From NCBI GenBank assembly GCA_027488835.1, contig JAIYAW010000005.1, positions 104,307 through 168,306 on the forward strand: DNA of 64,000 nt, read 5' to 3'. The notes beneath the pieces are model-generated. The model searched no databases and was not told the origin of the DNA. It saw only the letters and a list, made by a program, of their open reading frames with translations. The DNA comes from Bacteroidota bacterium. Lineage in GTDB: Bacteria > Bacteroidota > Bacteroidia > NS11-12g > UBA955. The translations under genes were made by a program, and so were the position numbers. Of the stretch, positions 45,191 to 53,772 are shown one piece after another (positions within the stretch are counted from its first letter, which is position 1; every line of letters begins with the position of its first letter).

Positions 45191-45768
45191 TGAAAAATAT
45201 TATCCGTAAAGTATCGTTTTTAATAGTTGTATTTTGCTTGTTTTATTTGGTGCTTTTTGGTGTGCCTGGTATCGTTCAAAACAAACCCTTTTGCGAGCCT
45301 AGAATAGGATTTATTGTCATAAAGAACGATACGGTGTATTGTGATAGTTTAAAGCTTCCCTTGCATACTATTCCCAAAATAAAGGATTTGCATACCGTGG
45401 CAAAAGTTGCACTCGGTAAATGGGCAAAATTATTCATTGTGTTAAAAATTGAAGAGAGTGGCTATGACAATCAAAATTCAATTTATGCCTTGAAATACAA
45501 TAATTTGGTTGGAATGCGTTATCCAAATCAAAGAGAAACAACCGCAAGACGAAAGGGATATAGCAGTTATTGCGTATTTGACAATTGGTACGATTGTGTG
45601 ATTGATTTCAAATATTACATTGAAAACACCGAATTGAAATTTGTGAAGTTATTTCAAAGAAAACCACATTCGGATAAAGAAATGATCAAGTTTATGCACG
45701 GTTCTTATAATGGTTATTCTCAGTGGTATCGGGATGTGTTTTGGCTGCTCGACGATTTTGAAGAATAA
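45190..45768 (+). CDS. Glucosaminidase-domain protein (peptidoglycan hydrolase-like)
   Basis: This 192-residue protein has an N-terminal signal or anchor (about 8-25) and a glucosaminidase-type domain: IKDLHTVAKVALGKWAKLFIVLKIEESG (in parts: HTVAKVALGKW, VLKIEESGYDN) and NNLVGMRYP (about 114). The catalytic Glu is likely in KIEESG (about 91). It would cleave the glycan strands of peptidoglycan. It starts on the last base of dnaG. The final 77 bp lie opposite the end of the MFS gene, an unusually long tail-to-tail overlap. Confidence 0.8.
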   Translation: MKNIIRKVSFLIVVFCLFYLVLFGVPGIVQNKPFCEPRIGFIVIKNDTVYCDSLKLPLHTIPKIKDLHTVAKVALGKWAKLFIVLKIEESGYDNQNSIYALKYNNLVGMRYPNQRETTARRKGYSSYCVFDNWYDCVIDFKYYIENTELKFVKLFQRKPHSDKEMIKFMHGSYNGYSQWYRDVFWLLDDFEE

Positions 45769-46894
45769 ATCCAATGCTCAAAACAAAAGCCACGAAAAAG
45801 AAAAATGCATTCATTGCAAAAACAGTATTGTAGCCAAGTTTCCAATTGGTGAAAATTTTGCCAGAAAATACACCACCGAAAATAATTCCCAATTCTAACA
45901 TCATGAAGAGAGCGGCAAGCGCTTTTCCTCTGTTTTGTGCAGTTGCTGTATCTCCTGCCCAAGCGAATAAACTCGGTGCATTAAAGCCTTGACCAATTCC
46001 ATAAAAGAATGCGCTGATAAAGAAGGCGTATTGAAACGGGTTGAAAATGAGCAACAACATGGAAATAAGTTGTCCCAGAGTTCCAATGGCAGTTGACCAA
46101 GGCCTTCCCAATTTATCAGAAACACTTCCGCTGAATAACCTAAAAATCAACGAAAAGGTAATATAAATGGTGAGGTACATTCCTTTATTAGCATAACCCA
46201 AACTTAGGGTGTAATCGGGCATTACAGTTAAAATGGAACCCAACGAAATACATACCAAATACATGAGCAAAGCGGGTTTCCATGCAGGTAAATAAAATAG
46301 GTTCCGAATATTGAATTCGAACTTTCGTTTTGCTTCAGCAGGTTTGGTTTCTGGCAACATTGAAAACATAACCAGTGCTAAAATTGCGAATATAGAACTG
46401 GCTATAAACAGTTGATTCACTCCAAAGTAATTTACAATTAAGGCTCCGAGGGCGTATCCAAAGCTAGTTCCTATGTTGTTGAAAGTACCTTGCCAACCCA
46501 TAGCTCTGCCGCGGTATTCATGCGATACTGTATCTGCGGTATAAGCGGTAAAACCAGTTGGGGTAAATCCGGTTGAAAATCCATGTATCATTCTCACAAT
46601 GAAAAATGCAGAAAGTGTTCCTACAAAGGGATATAAAAAACCGGCCACGATACAAAAAATGCAACCCCCAATCATGGCCCATTTTCGGCCAAGGTTATCT
46701 GTAATCCATCCGCTTAATGGTCTAGCAACCAATGCACTTAGTGAAAACGCAGGGACAATCCATCCCAAATATTCACTGCCGTTTAATCTTTTTAGGAAAT
46801 CGGATAATTCTGGTAAAACAATATTGAAAGATAAAAAGAAGAAAAGTGCCCCACAACACATTATCCAAAAGTGTTTAGGGTAGCGTCTGTGCAT
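45692..46894 (-). CDS. MFS transporter
   Basis: This protein has 400 residues and 12 hydrophobic segments. The MFS loop 2-3 motif is in SGWITDNLGRKWAMIGG (about 62). A longer frame to 46939 exists, but the ATG at 46894 sits one base after the nadE stop (TAA-A-ATG) and gives a normal N-terminus (MHRRYPKHFW), so it is preferred. The exported or imported compound cannot be predicted. Its last 77 bp overlap the convergent glucosaminidase gene. Confidence 0.88.
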   Translation of the reverse strand: MHRRYPKHFWIMCCGALFFFLSFNIVLPELSDFLKRLNGSEYLGWIVPAFSLSALVARPLSGWITDNLGRKWAMIGGCIFCIVAGFLYPFVGTLSAFFIVRMIHGFSTGFTPTGFTAYTADTVSHEYRGRAMGWQGTFNNIGTSFGYALGALIVNYFGVNQLFIASSIFAILALVMFSMLPETKPAEAKRKFEFNIRNLFYLPAWKPALLMYLVCISLGSILTVMPDYTLSLGYANKGMYLTIYITFSLIFRLFSGSVSDKLGRPWSTAIGTLGQLISMLLLIFNPFQYAFFISAFFYGIGQGFNAPSLFAWAGDTATAQNRGKALAALFMMLELGIIFGGVFSGKIFTNWKLGYNTVFAMNAFFFFVAFVLSIGFILQNRRAAKTHPDTTENNHYKNRA

Positions 46895-46895
46895 T

Positions 46896-48536
46896 TTACT
46901 GATATTTTGCAACCAAAGGCATGATTCGGCCTTTACCAAATGCTTTTGAACTCACACGAATAATAGGAGGAGCTTGATAACGTTTGTATTCATTGGCATT
47001 TACCATATTTACAATGCGTTCAACCAATGAACTGTCATAACCTTCCATTGTGATTTCGTCTTTGCTCTTTTTTCCCTCAATGTATAATTTCAAAATTTCA
47101 TCGAGCATATCATAATCTGGCAATGAGTCGGAATCTTTTTGACCGGGTCTAAGTTCAGCACTAGGTGCTTTCTCTATGATTTCGTTTGGAATAATTTCGT
47201 GGTTTTTGTTAATGTATCTGGCCAAGGCATAAACCTGAGTTTTGTAAACATCTCCCAAAACAGACAAGCTGCCACACATATCGCCATAAAGGGTTGAATA
47301 ACCAACCGCCATTTCACTTTTGTTGCTCGTATTGATGAGGATATTGCCTATTTTATTGCTAATGCCCATCAATAAAACACCTCTTGAGCGCGCTTGGATA
47401 TTTTCTTCTGCAACATTGAATTCTCGTCCCTCAAAAACAGAAGACAACGCTTCTGTATATTGATTGAAAATATTTTCAATGGGAAGGATATGGTATTCAT
47501 TTCCAAGATTCTCGGAAATCTTTTTGGCATCGGTAATTGATCCTTCAGAACTGAACTGACTTGGCATTAAAATAGCCAACACATTGTCGTTTCCCAATGC
47601 TTGTGAAAGCAATGCTTGCACCAATGCACTGTCGATTCCACCTGAAGATCCCAAAACAGCTTTTTTAAACCCCATTTTCTTGAAATAATCTTTGATACCA
47701 AATACCAACGCTTGGTGCAAAGTAGCAATTTCATCAATTTCAATTGGGAGGGTGGCGTTGGAAGTTATTACCCCATCATCAAATGAAATATAACCAACCG
47801 ATTCTTCGAAATCGGGAAGTTGCATGGCTACTTCTCCGTTGCTATTAACAGCACGACTTGCGCCATCGAACAACAGCTCTGTATGAATACCAATTTGGTT
47901 GGCATAAATTACGGGAATATCAAAACGACTGGCTTGACCTCCAAAAACCCTATTTCTTAAAGATTGTTTTCCCAAGTGAAATGGAGAAGCAGAAGGGTTG
48001 ATGATGATATCGGCACCCAGTTCTTTTAATTTAGATCCCGGGCTTGCATTGTATTCAAAATCGTTGTAGATATCCCAAATGTCTTCACAAATGGCAATGC
48101 CTATTTTATGTCCTTTAAATTCAATAATATCTGTTTCTTGGGCAGGTTCAAAGTAACGCGCTTCAGAAAATACATCATAAGTCGGCAACAATGTTTTGGC
48201 AATGGTTTTTTGAATACGACCATTTTGCATAAAGCACATTACATTTTGTAGGTTTCTTCCTTTGTGTGGATTGCGCATAACTCCGCCCACAATGGCAGCA
48301 ATGCCTTGGCAACTTTGCGCCACTGCATCGAGGCTATGCTCGCATTTTTCTACAAACCAAGGGTAATCTAATAAATCGTCGGGCATGTAGCCACAAACCG
48401 ACATTTCTGAAAAAACCACCAAATCAGCGCCTTTTTGTTTGGCAGTGAAAATGGTATCCGCAATTTTGGCAGTATTTCCTTCGAAATCTCCTATTTTAAA
48501 ATTGAGCTGAGCAAGGCATATTTTTATTGCCGACAT
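46896..48536 (-). CDS. nadE: Glutamine-dependent NAD+ synthetase
   Basis: This 546-residue two-domain enzyme has an N-terminal nitrilase-type glutaminase (VVFSEMSVCGY, about 40; catalytic Cys in GIAICEDIWD, about 156) and a C-terminal NAD synthetase with a PP-loop LGSSGGIDSAL (about 294-304) and SNKSEMAVGYSTLYGD (about 405-420). It amidates nicotinic acid adenine dinucleotide using ammonia from glutamine. It is followed one base later by the MFS gene. Its nearness to a gldB-like gene (on the other strand) is a common arrangement in Bacteroidota. Confidence 0.96.
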   Translation of the reverse strand: MSAIKICLAQLNFKIGDFEGNTAKIADTIFTAKQKGADLVVFSEMSVCGYMPDDLLDYPWFVEKCEHSLDAVAQSCQGIAAIVGGVMRNPHKGRNLQNVMCFMQNGRIQKTIAKTLLPTYDVFSEARYFEPAQETDIIEFKGHKIGIAICEDIWDIYNDFEYNASPGSKLKELGADIIINPSASPFHLGKQSLRNRVFGGQASRFDIPVIYANQIGIHTELLFDGASRAVNSNGEVAMQLPDFEESVGYISFDDGVITSNATLPIEIDEIATLHQALVFGIKDYFKKMGFKKAVLGSSGGIDSALVQALLSQALGNDNVLAILMPSQFSSEGSITDAKKISENLGNEYHILPIENIFNQYTEALSSVFEGREFNVAEENIQARSRGVLLMGISNKIGNILINTSNKSEMAVGYSTLYGDMCGSLSVLGDVYKTQVYALARYINKNHEIIPNEIIEKAPSAELRPGQKDSDSLPDYDMLDEILKLYIEGKKSKDEITMEGYDSSLVERIVNMVNANEYKRYQAPPIIRVSSKAFGKGRIMPLVAKYQ

Positions 48537-48543
48537 GAATTGT

Positions 48544-49308
48544 TTAGAATGTTAAACCTACCTGCAAAGAAAGGAAATTATTTCTACCATTCACGCGTGC
48601 ATCGGCAAATATATCGGTAAACCCATTGTCGAATTTTAATCCCGCAACCAAATTCATGCTGCCCGATAAATGATATTCAACACCAGCACCAATGATCATT
48701 GATCCCCTGAAAGTATTGATGTCATCTGTGAATGCTAGATTTGGATTGAAAATATTATTGTCTATTCCCGCAAAATCATAAATGTCATTTACAGGGTTGT
48801 TTGGGTCATGCGATGATAAACCGGTATTTCCGTAAATGATAGGATCTGAAATAGTTTCAACTTTTTTCTGTAAAGCAAAAGACAACCCTAAACCGAATTG
48901 CATGTAATATTTCATTCCACCCAAATCGTCGGTTTTGAATTTGATGCTTACCGGAATTTGCAAATATTGGTTGTTGTAATTAAATTGGACTTTATTATAA
49001 TTTGCGCTGTTGCTGCTAGCACCCTTCAAATCACCTGTATGTTGTACTTTGCTCGGTAGAGAAGTCACATCTAATTCTGTACTTAACCAATAATTTTGGT
49101 TTTTAAGTAACATAAAATCAGCAGTTACGCCGTATGTAAATCCCAATCCAAGGCCATTATTTGTCATTGGTCCTTCTTGGACTTTCACCCATGCAAAATT
49201 AGGACTAACTTTGAAGCCGAAAGAAAAGCTTTTTGATTCCTGGGCAGAGGCAATGTTAAACGCTGCTGCAGAAATTATACCGGTGAACAACAAAATGATT
49301 TTTTTCAT
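48544..49308 (-). CDS. Outer-membrane beta-barrel protein (PorT-like family)
   Basis: This 254-residue protein has a signal peptide (MKKIILLFTGIISAAAFNIASAQ). The mature part is made of beta-strand/turn units (FGFKVSPNFAWV, GFTYGVTADFML, QYLQIPVSIKFKT, MIIGAGVEYHLSG, LSLQVGLTF) typical of the OMP_b-brl_2 group. The C-terminal Phe is the usual outer-membrane signal. It starts divergently from gldB with only 23 bp between the two ATG codons, and is 7 bp upstream of nadE. Confidence 0.85.
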   Translation of the reverse strand: MKKIILLFTGIISAAAFNIASAQESKSFSFGFKVSPNFAWVKVQEGPMTNNGLGLGFTYGVTADFMLLKNQNYWLSTELDVTSLPSKVQHTGDLKGASSNSANYNKVQFNYNNQYLQIPVSIKFKTDDLGGMKYYMQFGLGLSFALQKKVETISDPIIYGNTGLSSHDPNNPVNDIYDFAGIDNNIFNPNLAFTDDINTFRGSMIIGAGVEYHLSGSMNLVAGLKFDNGFTDIFADARVNGRNNFLSLQVGLTF

Positions 49309-49331
49309 GTTATACTTATATTGTTTATTAT

Positions 49332-50366
49332 ATGCAAAAAAACAACTTTTTCAACAAATTGGTGCTATGCAGCCTTGTCTGCGTGTTAGGTTTATCCATA
49401 AGTTGTAAACAAAAAGCAACTAAGCCAAATATTAAAATCGTAGACTTTACTCAAACGCTTGATAGTCTATCAAATAAAAGGGTTTTGCCGCAAGATATTT
49501 ATATGCTCAAAAAACAGTACGGACGCTTTTTTAACGTCTGGTTTTCCGAGATAATGGACTATAACCGTTATGCGAATTTTCCTGATAGCATGGTGGCTAC
49601 CTATTTCAATTATTTTGTGCAACAAAATAAACCTATGTATAAGGCAATGAATGCGCATTATGCCATTCATAACGCATGGAAAAACGATTTAAATGGGTCG
49701 TGGCAAAATTTGCAAACGGCGATGCCAAACACCCCAACGCCAGTGGTTTATGGTTACTTCTCGCAGTTTAGCAATTATAATACGTTTGTTGACACAACCA
49801 AAGGACAATTGATTCTTGGATTTAGCAAAGAAATGTTCATGAACGACACATTTCCGGTATATGCCATGCTTGAAGTTCCAGATTTCTTCAATAGATACAA
49901 CAGTCCTTCACAAATTCCTACCATGCTCATTTGGAATTACTTAAAAAGTAAATTCGAAACTGAACACAACATCAAAACCATGCTTGAACAGGCTGTTTTT
50001 GAGGGAAAAATTTGGTCGTTATTGCAGGAAGTTTCTCCGAAATCAGAAGTGTACGACTTGCTCGGATATACCAAAGAGGAATGGAAAATAATGAAGTTAG
50101 ATCAGGGACAAATGTGGCGACATTTTTTAGAAAATAAGTTGCTGTTTAGTTCTGATTTTAACTCCTACAAAAGGTATTTTGTATACGGTGCCCATACCTT
50201 TGGAGCCGGCATTCCTGCTGATTGTCCTCCAATGATTGGCAGTTTTATGGGACTTCAAATAGTTGAAGCATACAGAAAAGCAACAGATTGTTCGTACCAA
50301 CAATTGTTTAACGAACACGATGCATCAAAAATATTGAGATTGTCTGGTTATAACCCAGTAAAATAA
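49332..50366 (+). CDS. gldB: Gliding-motility lipoprotein GldB-like
   Basis: This 344-residue lipoprotein has the lipobox end LGLSISC, with the lipidated Cys near 26. The C-terminal pattern DCPPMIGSFMGLQIVEAYRK (in parts: PPMIGSFMGL, IVEAYRK) and the EWKIMKLDQGQMWRHFLENKLLFSSDF region (in parts: LDQGQMWRHF, NKLLFSSD) match the GldB family, which is needed for gliding and T9SS function in flavobacteria. The adjacent nadE supports the call. GldC is not seen next to it. It heads a tightly packed operon with a thioesterase, methyltransferase and SDR. Confidence 0.75.
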   Translation: MQKNNFFNKLVLCSLVCVLGLSISCKQKATKPNIKIVDFTQTLDSLSNKRVLPQDIYMLKKQYGRFFNVWFSEIMDYNRYANFPDSMVATYFNYFVQQNKPMYKAMNAHYAIHNAWKNDLNGSWQNLQTAMPNTPTPVVYGYFSQFSNYNTFVDTTKGQLILGFSKEMFMNDTFPVYAMLEVPDFFNRYNSPSQIPTMLIWNYLKSKFETEHNIKTMLEQAVFEGKIWSLLQEVSPKSEVYDLLGYTKEEWKIMKLDQGQMWRHFLENKLLFSSDFNSYKRYFVYGAHTFGAGIPADCPPMIGSFMGLQIVEAYRKATDCSYQQLFNEHDASKILRLSGYNPVK

Positions 50367-50803
50367 TGGAAGATTTAAAAGCTTATTTAGACGAAAGATT
50401 AGAAGAAAATCATTTTATCCAATTCGTTGGGTTAAAACTATCGCACATAGAGGTTGGTTATGCCGAAATGACATTGGAAATTAAAAAGCACCATTTGCAA
50501 CAAAATGGCTTTATGAATGGAGGTGTTACTGCTACCATTCTAGATGTAGTTACCGGAATTGGCGCATATACCACCGTGGTAAAAGGTAAAAATGTAGTTA
50601 CCGCCGATTTGAAAGTGAGTTACCTCAATCCCTCAACTGCCAAAAACATTTTGGCCACGGGCAGGGTGAAAAAATCGGGCAATTTTTTGGTATTTTGCGA
50701 AGGTGAAGTCTATGACATTTTTGAAGATGGTTCACGAAAATTGGTGGCTACTTGTAGCTCAATTATGTGTGCTGTTGATATTCCAATTGTAAAAGTTGAT
50801 TGA
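50366..50803 (+). CDS. PaaI-type hotdog thioesterase
   Basis: This 145-residue hotdog-fold protein has the PaaI/YbgC-like GFMNGGVTATILDVVTGIGAY core (in parts: NGFMNGGVTATILD, about 47-60) and VVTADLKVSYLNPS (about 77). It would hydrolyse an acyl-CoA; the substrate is unknown. It starts on the last base of gldB (TAATG) and shares one base with the methyltransferase gene, so the set is translationally coupled. Confidence 0.88.
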   Translation: MEDLKAYLDERLEENHFIQFVGLKLSHIEVGYAEMTLEIKKHHLQQNGFMNGGVTATILDVVTGIGAYTTVVKGKNVVTADLKVSYLNPSTAKNILATGRVKKSGNFLVFCEGEVYDIFEDGSRKLVATCSSIMCAVDIPIVKVD

Positions 50804-51540
50804 TGAAATACCGCGAAATTTTATATTCAAATTACCATACCACACAAAGTGGACGGGCCAGCGGCGTTGATGCCATCGCTTTGTTTAACCGCGAAAAATG
50901 GCGATTTTCTATCGAAATATTGCCTTTGGTAAACACATTTCCGAAAACATCGAAAATTTATGATTTCGGCTGTGGCAGTGGAAGTCTTTTGGCGGTTTTG
51001 AAGGACAATGGATTCACCAATTTGCTGGGTATGGATCTGAGTTCAGAACAAGTAAAATTGGCACATGAATTGGGCGTTGATTGTGTGAAAGAACAAGATG
51101 CGTTGAATTATTTAAAAGATTCATCTGAAAAATACGATTTAATATTTGGAATGGACATCATTGAGCATTTCACCAAAAATGAATTGGTGGAGTTATTGTC
51201 CCTCATAAAAAATAAACTGAATCCAGGCGGGAAGGCTATTTTCAGGACTCCGAATTTAGACGCTCCATTAACAACGGTTTTTGCCAATGGCGATTTCACC
51301 CACGAAAACTATATGAATGCTTCGTCGGCACAGCAAGTTTGCATGGCTTGTGGATTTAATGCGGTTCAAGTGGTGGAAAGCAGTGTGAAAATTCAAAACC
51401 CGTTGAAAGAATTGATCCGTAAATTCATTTGGTTTGGGTTAAAACAAAAATTAAAAACAACCTTATTTGCAACGGGGAGAAGTACACAAAATGTAATTTT
51501 TACGCCAAATATGATCATCGTTGCAGATGCATTAAAATAA
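50803..51540 (+). CDS. Class I SAM-dependent methyltransferase
   Basis: This 245-residue protein has SAM motif I IYDFGCGSGSLL (about 48-59), an acidic LGMDLSSEQ strand (about 72) and motif IV LIFGMDIIEHF (about 110). The start is the ATG at 50803, overlapping the previous stop (TGATG); a TTG 3 bp upstream is not needed. The acceptor is unknown. The C-terminal part (RKFIWFGLKQKL) is seen in methyltransferases of cell-surface glycan pathways, but this is only a resemblance. Confidence 0.88.
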   Translation: MKYREILYSNYHTTQSGRASGVDAIALFNREKWRFSIEILPLVNTFPKTSKIYDFGCGSGSLLAVLKDNGFTNLLGMDLSSEQVKLAHELGVDCVKEQDALNYLKDSSEKYDLIFGMDIIEHFTKNELVELLSLIKNKLNPGGKAIFRTPNLDAPLTTVFANGDFTHENYMNASSAQQVCMACGFNAVQVVESSVKIQNPLKELIRKFIWFGLKQKLKTTLFATGRSTQNVIFTPNMIIVADALK

Positions 51541-51545
51541 ATTGA

Positions 51546-52295
51546 ATGAGTAAAATAGCATTAATAACTGGGGGTACCAGTGGAATAGGATTGGCAACTG
51601 CAAAGTTGTTATTGGAAAACGGTTACAAAGTAATTGTAACGGGAAGAAGGGCAGAGCGTTTGTTGAAGTTTCAAGAGGAAATGGGTACAGATAAAGTGTA
51701 CACTTTGTGTTTTGATGTGAGAAATGACCAAGAAGTGAATTTCGCATTGAATTCATTGCCTTCTGCTTGGAAAAATATTGATGTTTTGGTAAATAATGCA
51801 GGATTGGCTTGGGGTTTGGGACAATTTTTCAATGGAAATACAACCCATTGGGATACCATGATCGACACCAACATCAAAGGATTACTTTACGTTTCGAAAG
51901 TGATAGCCAATTGGATGAAAGATAAAAAAAGCGGTCATATTGTAAATATTGGGTCAATTGCTGGCAAAGATGTATATATGAATGGCAATGTTTATTGTGC
52001 TACAAAACATGCCGTAGATGCTTTAACTAGGGCAATGCGTATTGAGTTGGCAGAATATAAAGTAAAAGTTACAGGCATTCATCCTGGAGCCGTAGAAACC
52101 GAATTTAGCGAAGTGCGTTTTGATGGCGATAAAGACAGGGCAAAAAAGGTTTATGAGGGATTTGAAAACCTCATTGCCGATGACATTGCCGACGCAGTAT
52201 TTTACGCAGTTTCAAGGCCAGCCCACGTAAACATTAACGACTTAGTAATTATGCCAACGGCCCAACCTGCGGCAGGTGTGATATATAGGGATTAG
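51546..52295 (+). CDS. SDR family oxidoreductase (YdfG-like)
   Basis: This 249-residue short-chain dehydrogenase has TGGTSGIGLATAK (about 8-20), NNAGLAWG (about 85), a catalytic Ser in IGSIAGK and YCATKHAVDAL (about 149-159). The family includes NADP-dependent 3-hydroxy acid dehydrogenases (serine or allo-threonine). Its TAG stop is the TTAG of the repeat border TTAGAAGG. It ends the gldB operon. Confidence 0.9.
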   Translation: MSKIALITGGTSGIGLATAKLLLENGYKVIVTGRRAERLLKFQEEMGTDKVYTLCFDVRNDQEVNFALNSLPSAWKNIDVLVNNAGLAWGLGQFFNGNTTHWDTMIDTNIKGLLYVSKVIANWMKDKKSGHIVNIGSIAGKDVYMNGNVYCATKHAVDALTRAMRIELAEYKVKVTGIHPGAVETEFSEVRFDGDKDRAKKVYEGFENLIADDIADAVFYAVSRPAHVNINDLVIMPTAQPAAGVIYRD

Positions 52296-52405
52296 AAGGT
52301 TTATAAGAGTTTAGGGAGTTTATTAGCGTTTATGAAGGTTGATTTTGTTTTATTTAACCCTTATAAACTTTCATAAACCTTTATAAACCCTCATAAACTC
52401 TCTAA
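52292..52405. repeat. 10-bp-unit repeat element, long facing arms with a short loop
   Basis: The forward arm (52292-52340) holds five units: TTAGAAGGTT, TATAAGAGTT, TAGGGAGTT (9 bp), TATTAGCGTT and TATGAAGGTT. After a 15-nt loop the reverse arm (52356-52405) holds AACCCTTATA, AACTTTCATA, AACCTTTATA, AACCCTCATA and AACTCTCTAA. The arms are about 50 nt each and could make a large imperfect stem between the SDR gene and SUI1. Its first bases are the SDR stop codon. Confidence 0.93.
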
Positions 52406-52419
52406 TTTGAAACAAAAGT

Positions 52420-52746
52420 ATGAGCAACAAAAACAAAAACAAATCGGGGATTGTTTATAGTACAAATCCGGATTATCAGTATGACGCTGACAACGAGGAG
52501 CAAGATACCTTGGAGCCCTCGCAGCAGAAGTTATATGCAAGGAGAGAAGTTCGCAATGGCAAACCTTGTATTGTGATTAAAGAGTTTGTTGGCAAATCTG
52601 ACGATTTAAAACAGTTAGAAAAAAGCCTAAAAAACCATTGTGGCGTGGGTGGTACCAGCAAAGATGGCGACATCATTATTCAAGGAGATACCTTGGAAAA
52701 GGTGAAGGCGTTTTTGGCTACTAAGGGGTATCGCACCAAAGGTTAA
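52420..52746 (+). CDS. SUI1/YciH-like translation factor
   Basis: This 108-residue protein has the SUI1 (eIF1-like) fold in its second half: RNGKPCIVIKEFVGKSDDLKQLEKSLK (in parts: GKPCIVIKEFVG, LKQLEKSLKN), CGVGGTSKDGDIIIQGD (about 75-91) and TKGYRTKG at the end. Bacterial YciH proteins influence start-codon fidelity. The first 40 residues are polar and disordered-looking. It is flanked by repeat elements on both sides. Confidence 0.92.
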   Translation: MSNKNKNKSGIVYSTNPDYQYDADNEEQDTLEPSQQKLYARREVRNGKPCIVIKEFVGKSDDLKQLEKSLKNHCGVGGTSKDGDIIIQGDTLEKVKAFLATKGYRTKG

Positions 52747-52917
52747 TTAGAAGGTTTATAAGAGTTTATAAAGGTTTAGTTTGACAGGGTGCTAAAATTA
52801 AACCACGAATCGTAAACAGGCGTAGAGGTAATTTGAAGGTTTATAAAAGTTTATGAAGGTTTATAAGGGTTTATAAAAATTGACTGGTTGCCAAAATTAA
52901 ATAGCGAAGCGTAAACA
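52747..52917 (+). repeat. Two forward 10-bp arrays, each followed by a shared 40-bp tail
   Basis: Array one (52747-52776: TTAGAAGGTT, TATAAGAGTT, TATAAAGGTT) is followed by a tail at 52781-52820. Array two (52832-52881: TTTGAAGGTT, TATAAAAGTT, TATGAAGGTT, TATAAGGGTT, TATAAAAATT) is followed by a near-copy of the tail at 52880-52917. Shared tail parts are TTGAC, GGNTGCYAAAATTAAA and CGAANCGTAAACA. The second tail ends 3 bp before the msrA ATG. This accounts for the whole 174-bp gap. Confidence 0.92.
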
Positions 52918-52920
52918 AAA

Positions 52921-53586
52921 ATGAGGATGTTAAAAAACGTATTTATATTTATCATTTCAATCGGTTTTTTATCTTGCGGGAGTAAGAATTCCTCCTTGGT
53001 AGAAAGCACAAACAAAAAAAACATGGAAAATTCAAATCAAATTGATCCAACGAAAGTAGACACTTGCGTGTTGGGTGGCGGTTGCTTTTGGTGTCTAGAT
53101 GCCGTTTACAGACGTTTGCCAGGCGTATTGAATGTTGTGAGTGGTTACAGCAACGGTAAAGTTGCCAATCCTACCTATCGTGAAGTGTGCTCAGGATACA
53201 CCGGTTGTGTGGAAGTAGTAAAAATCATGTTCGATACCACCAAAACTTCGTATGCAGAAATACTCACTGTTTTTTGGCGTATTCACAATCCTACAACGTT
53301 AAACAAACAAGGCAACGACGAAGGAACCCAATACCGAAGTGGAATTTATTATCGCAATGAAGAACAAAAGACCACAGCTATTTATAGTTTAAAAGCTGCA
53401 GAAGATGCCAAACTTTGGGACGGTAAAATTGTAACAGAAATTCTTCCAGTAGAAAAATATTCCGACGCCGAAGACTATCACCAAAACTATTTTGAAATCA
53501 ATCCTGACCAACCTTACTGCATTTATGTAGTTGGAGAAAAGGTTAAGAAGTTTGAGGAGTTTATGAAGAAATTCAAAGGTTTATAA
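52921..53586 (+). CDS. msrA: Peptide-methionine (S)-S-oxide reductase MsrA, lipoprotein form
   Basis: This 221-residue protein has an N-terminal lipobox (IISIGFLSC, about 19) and an MsrA domain with GGGCFWCLDAVYRR (about 55-68), where the first Cys of CFWC is the catalytic residue. VVSGYSNGKVANPTY and GNDEGTQYRSGIYY follow. It repairs oxidised methionine in envelope proteins. The last codons (FMKKFKGL and stop) are in register with the 10-bp repeat, so the C-terminal tail seems to be encoded by it. An alternative start is the second Met (residue 3). Confidence 0.94.
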   Translation: MRMLKNVFIFIISIGFLSCGSKNSSLVESTNKKNMENSNQIDPTKVDTCVLGGGCFWCLDAVYRRLPGVLNVVSGYSNGKVANPTYREVCSGYTGCVEVVKIMFDTTKTSYAEILTVFWRIHNPTTLNKQGNDEGTQYRSGIYYRNEEQKTTAIYSLKAAEDAKLWDGKIVTEILPVEKYSDAEDYHQNYFEINPDQPYCIYVVGEKVKKFEEFMKKFKGL

Positions 53587-53772
53587 GCGTTTATAAAAGT
53601 TTATAAGGGTTTATAAAGGTTCAATGAGAAATAAAAATAAGTTATCAAATCTAGTTCAACCTTTGTTTATTCCAATAAACTAAATCTAAAGCTCATAAAC
53701 CTTCATAAACCCTTATAAACTTTCTAATTACTAAAATTAAACCTTCATAAACCCTTATAAACCCTCTAATTC
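53572..53772. repeat. 10-bp-unit repeat element: one forward array and two reverse arrays
   Basis: The forward array (53572-53621: TTCAAAGGTT, TATAAGCGTT, TATAAAAGTT, TATAAGGGTT, TATAAAGGTT) includes the msrA stop codon. Reverse arrays follow at about 53691-53727 (CTCATAAAC, CTTCATAAAC, CCTTATAAAC, TTTCTAATTA) and about 53738-53772 (ACCTTCATAA, ACCCTTATAA, ACCCTCTAAT). A degenerate reverse piece lies at 53658-53685. The element fills the gap between convergent msrA and PAP2 genes. Confidence 0.9.
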
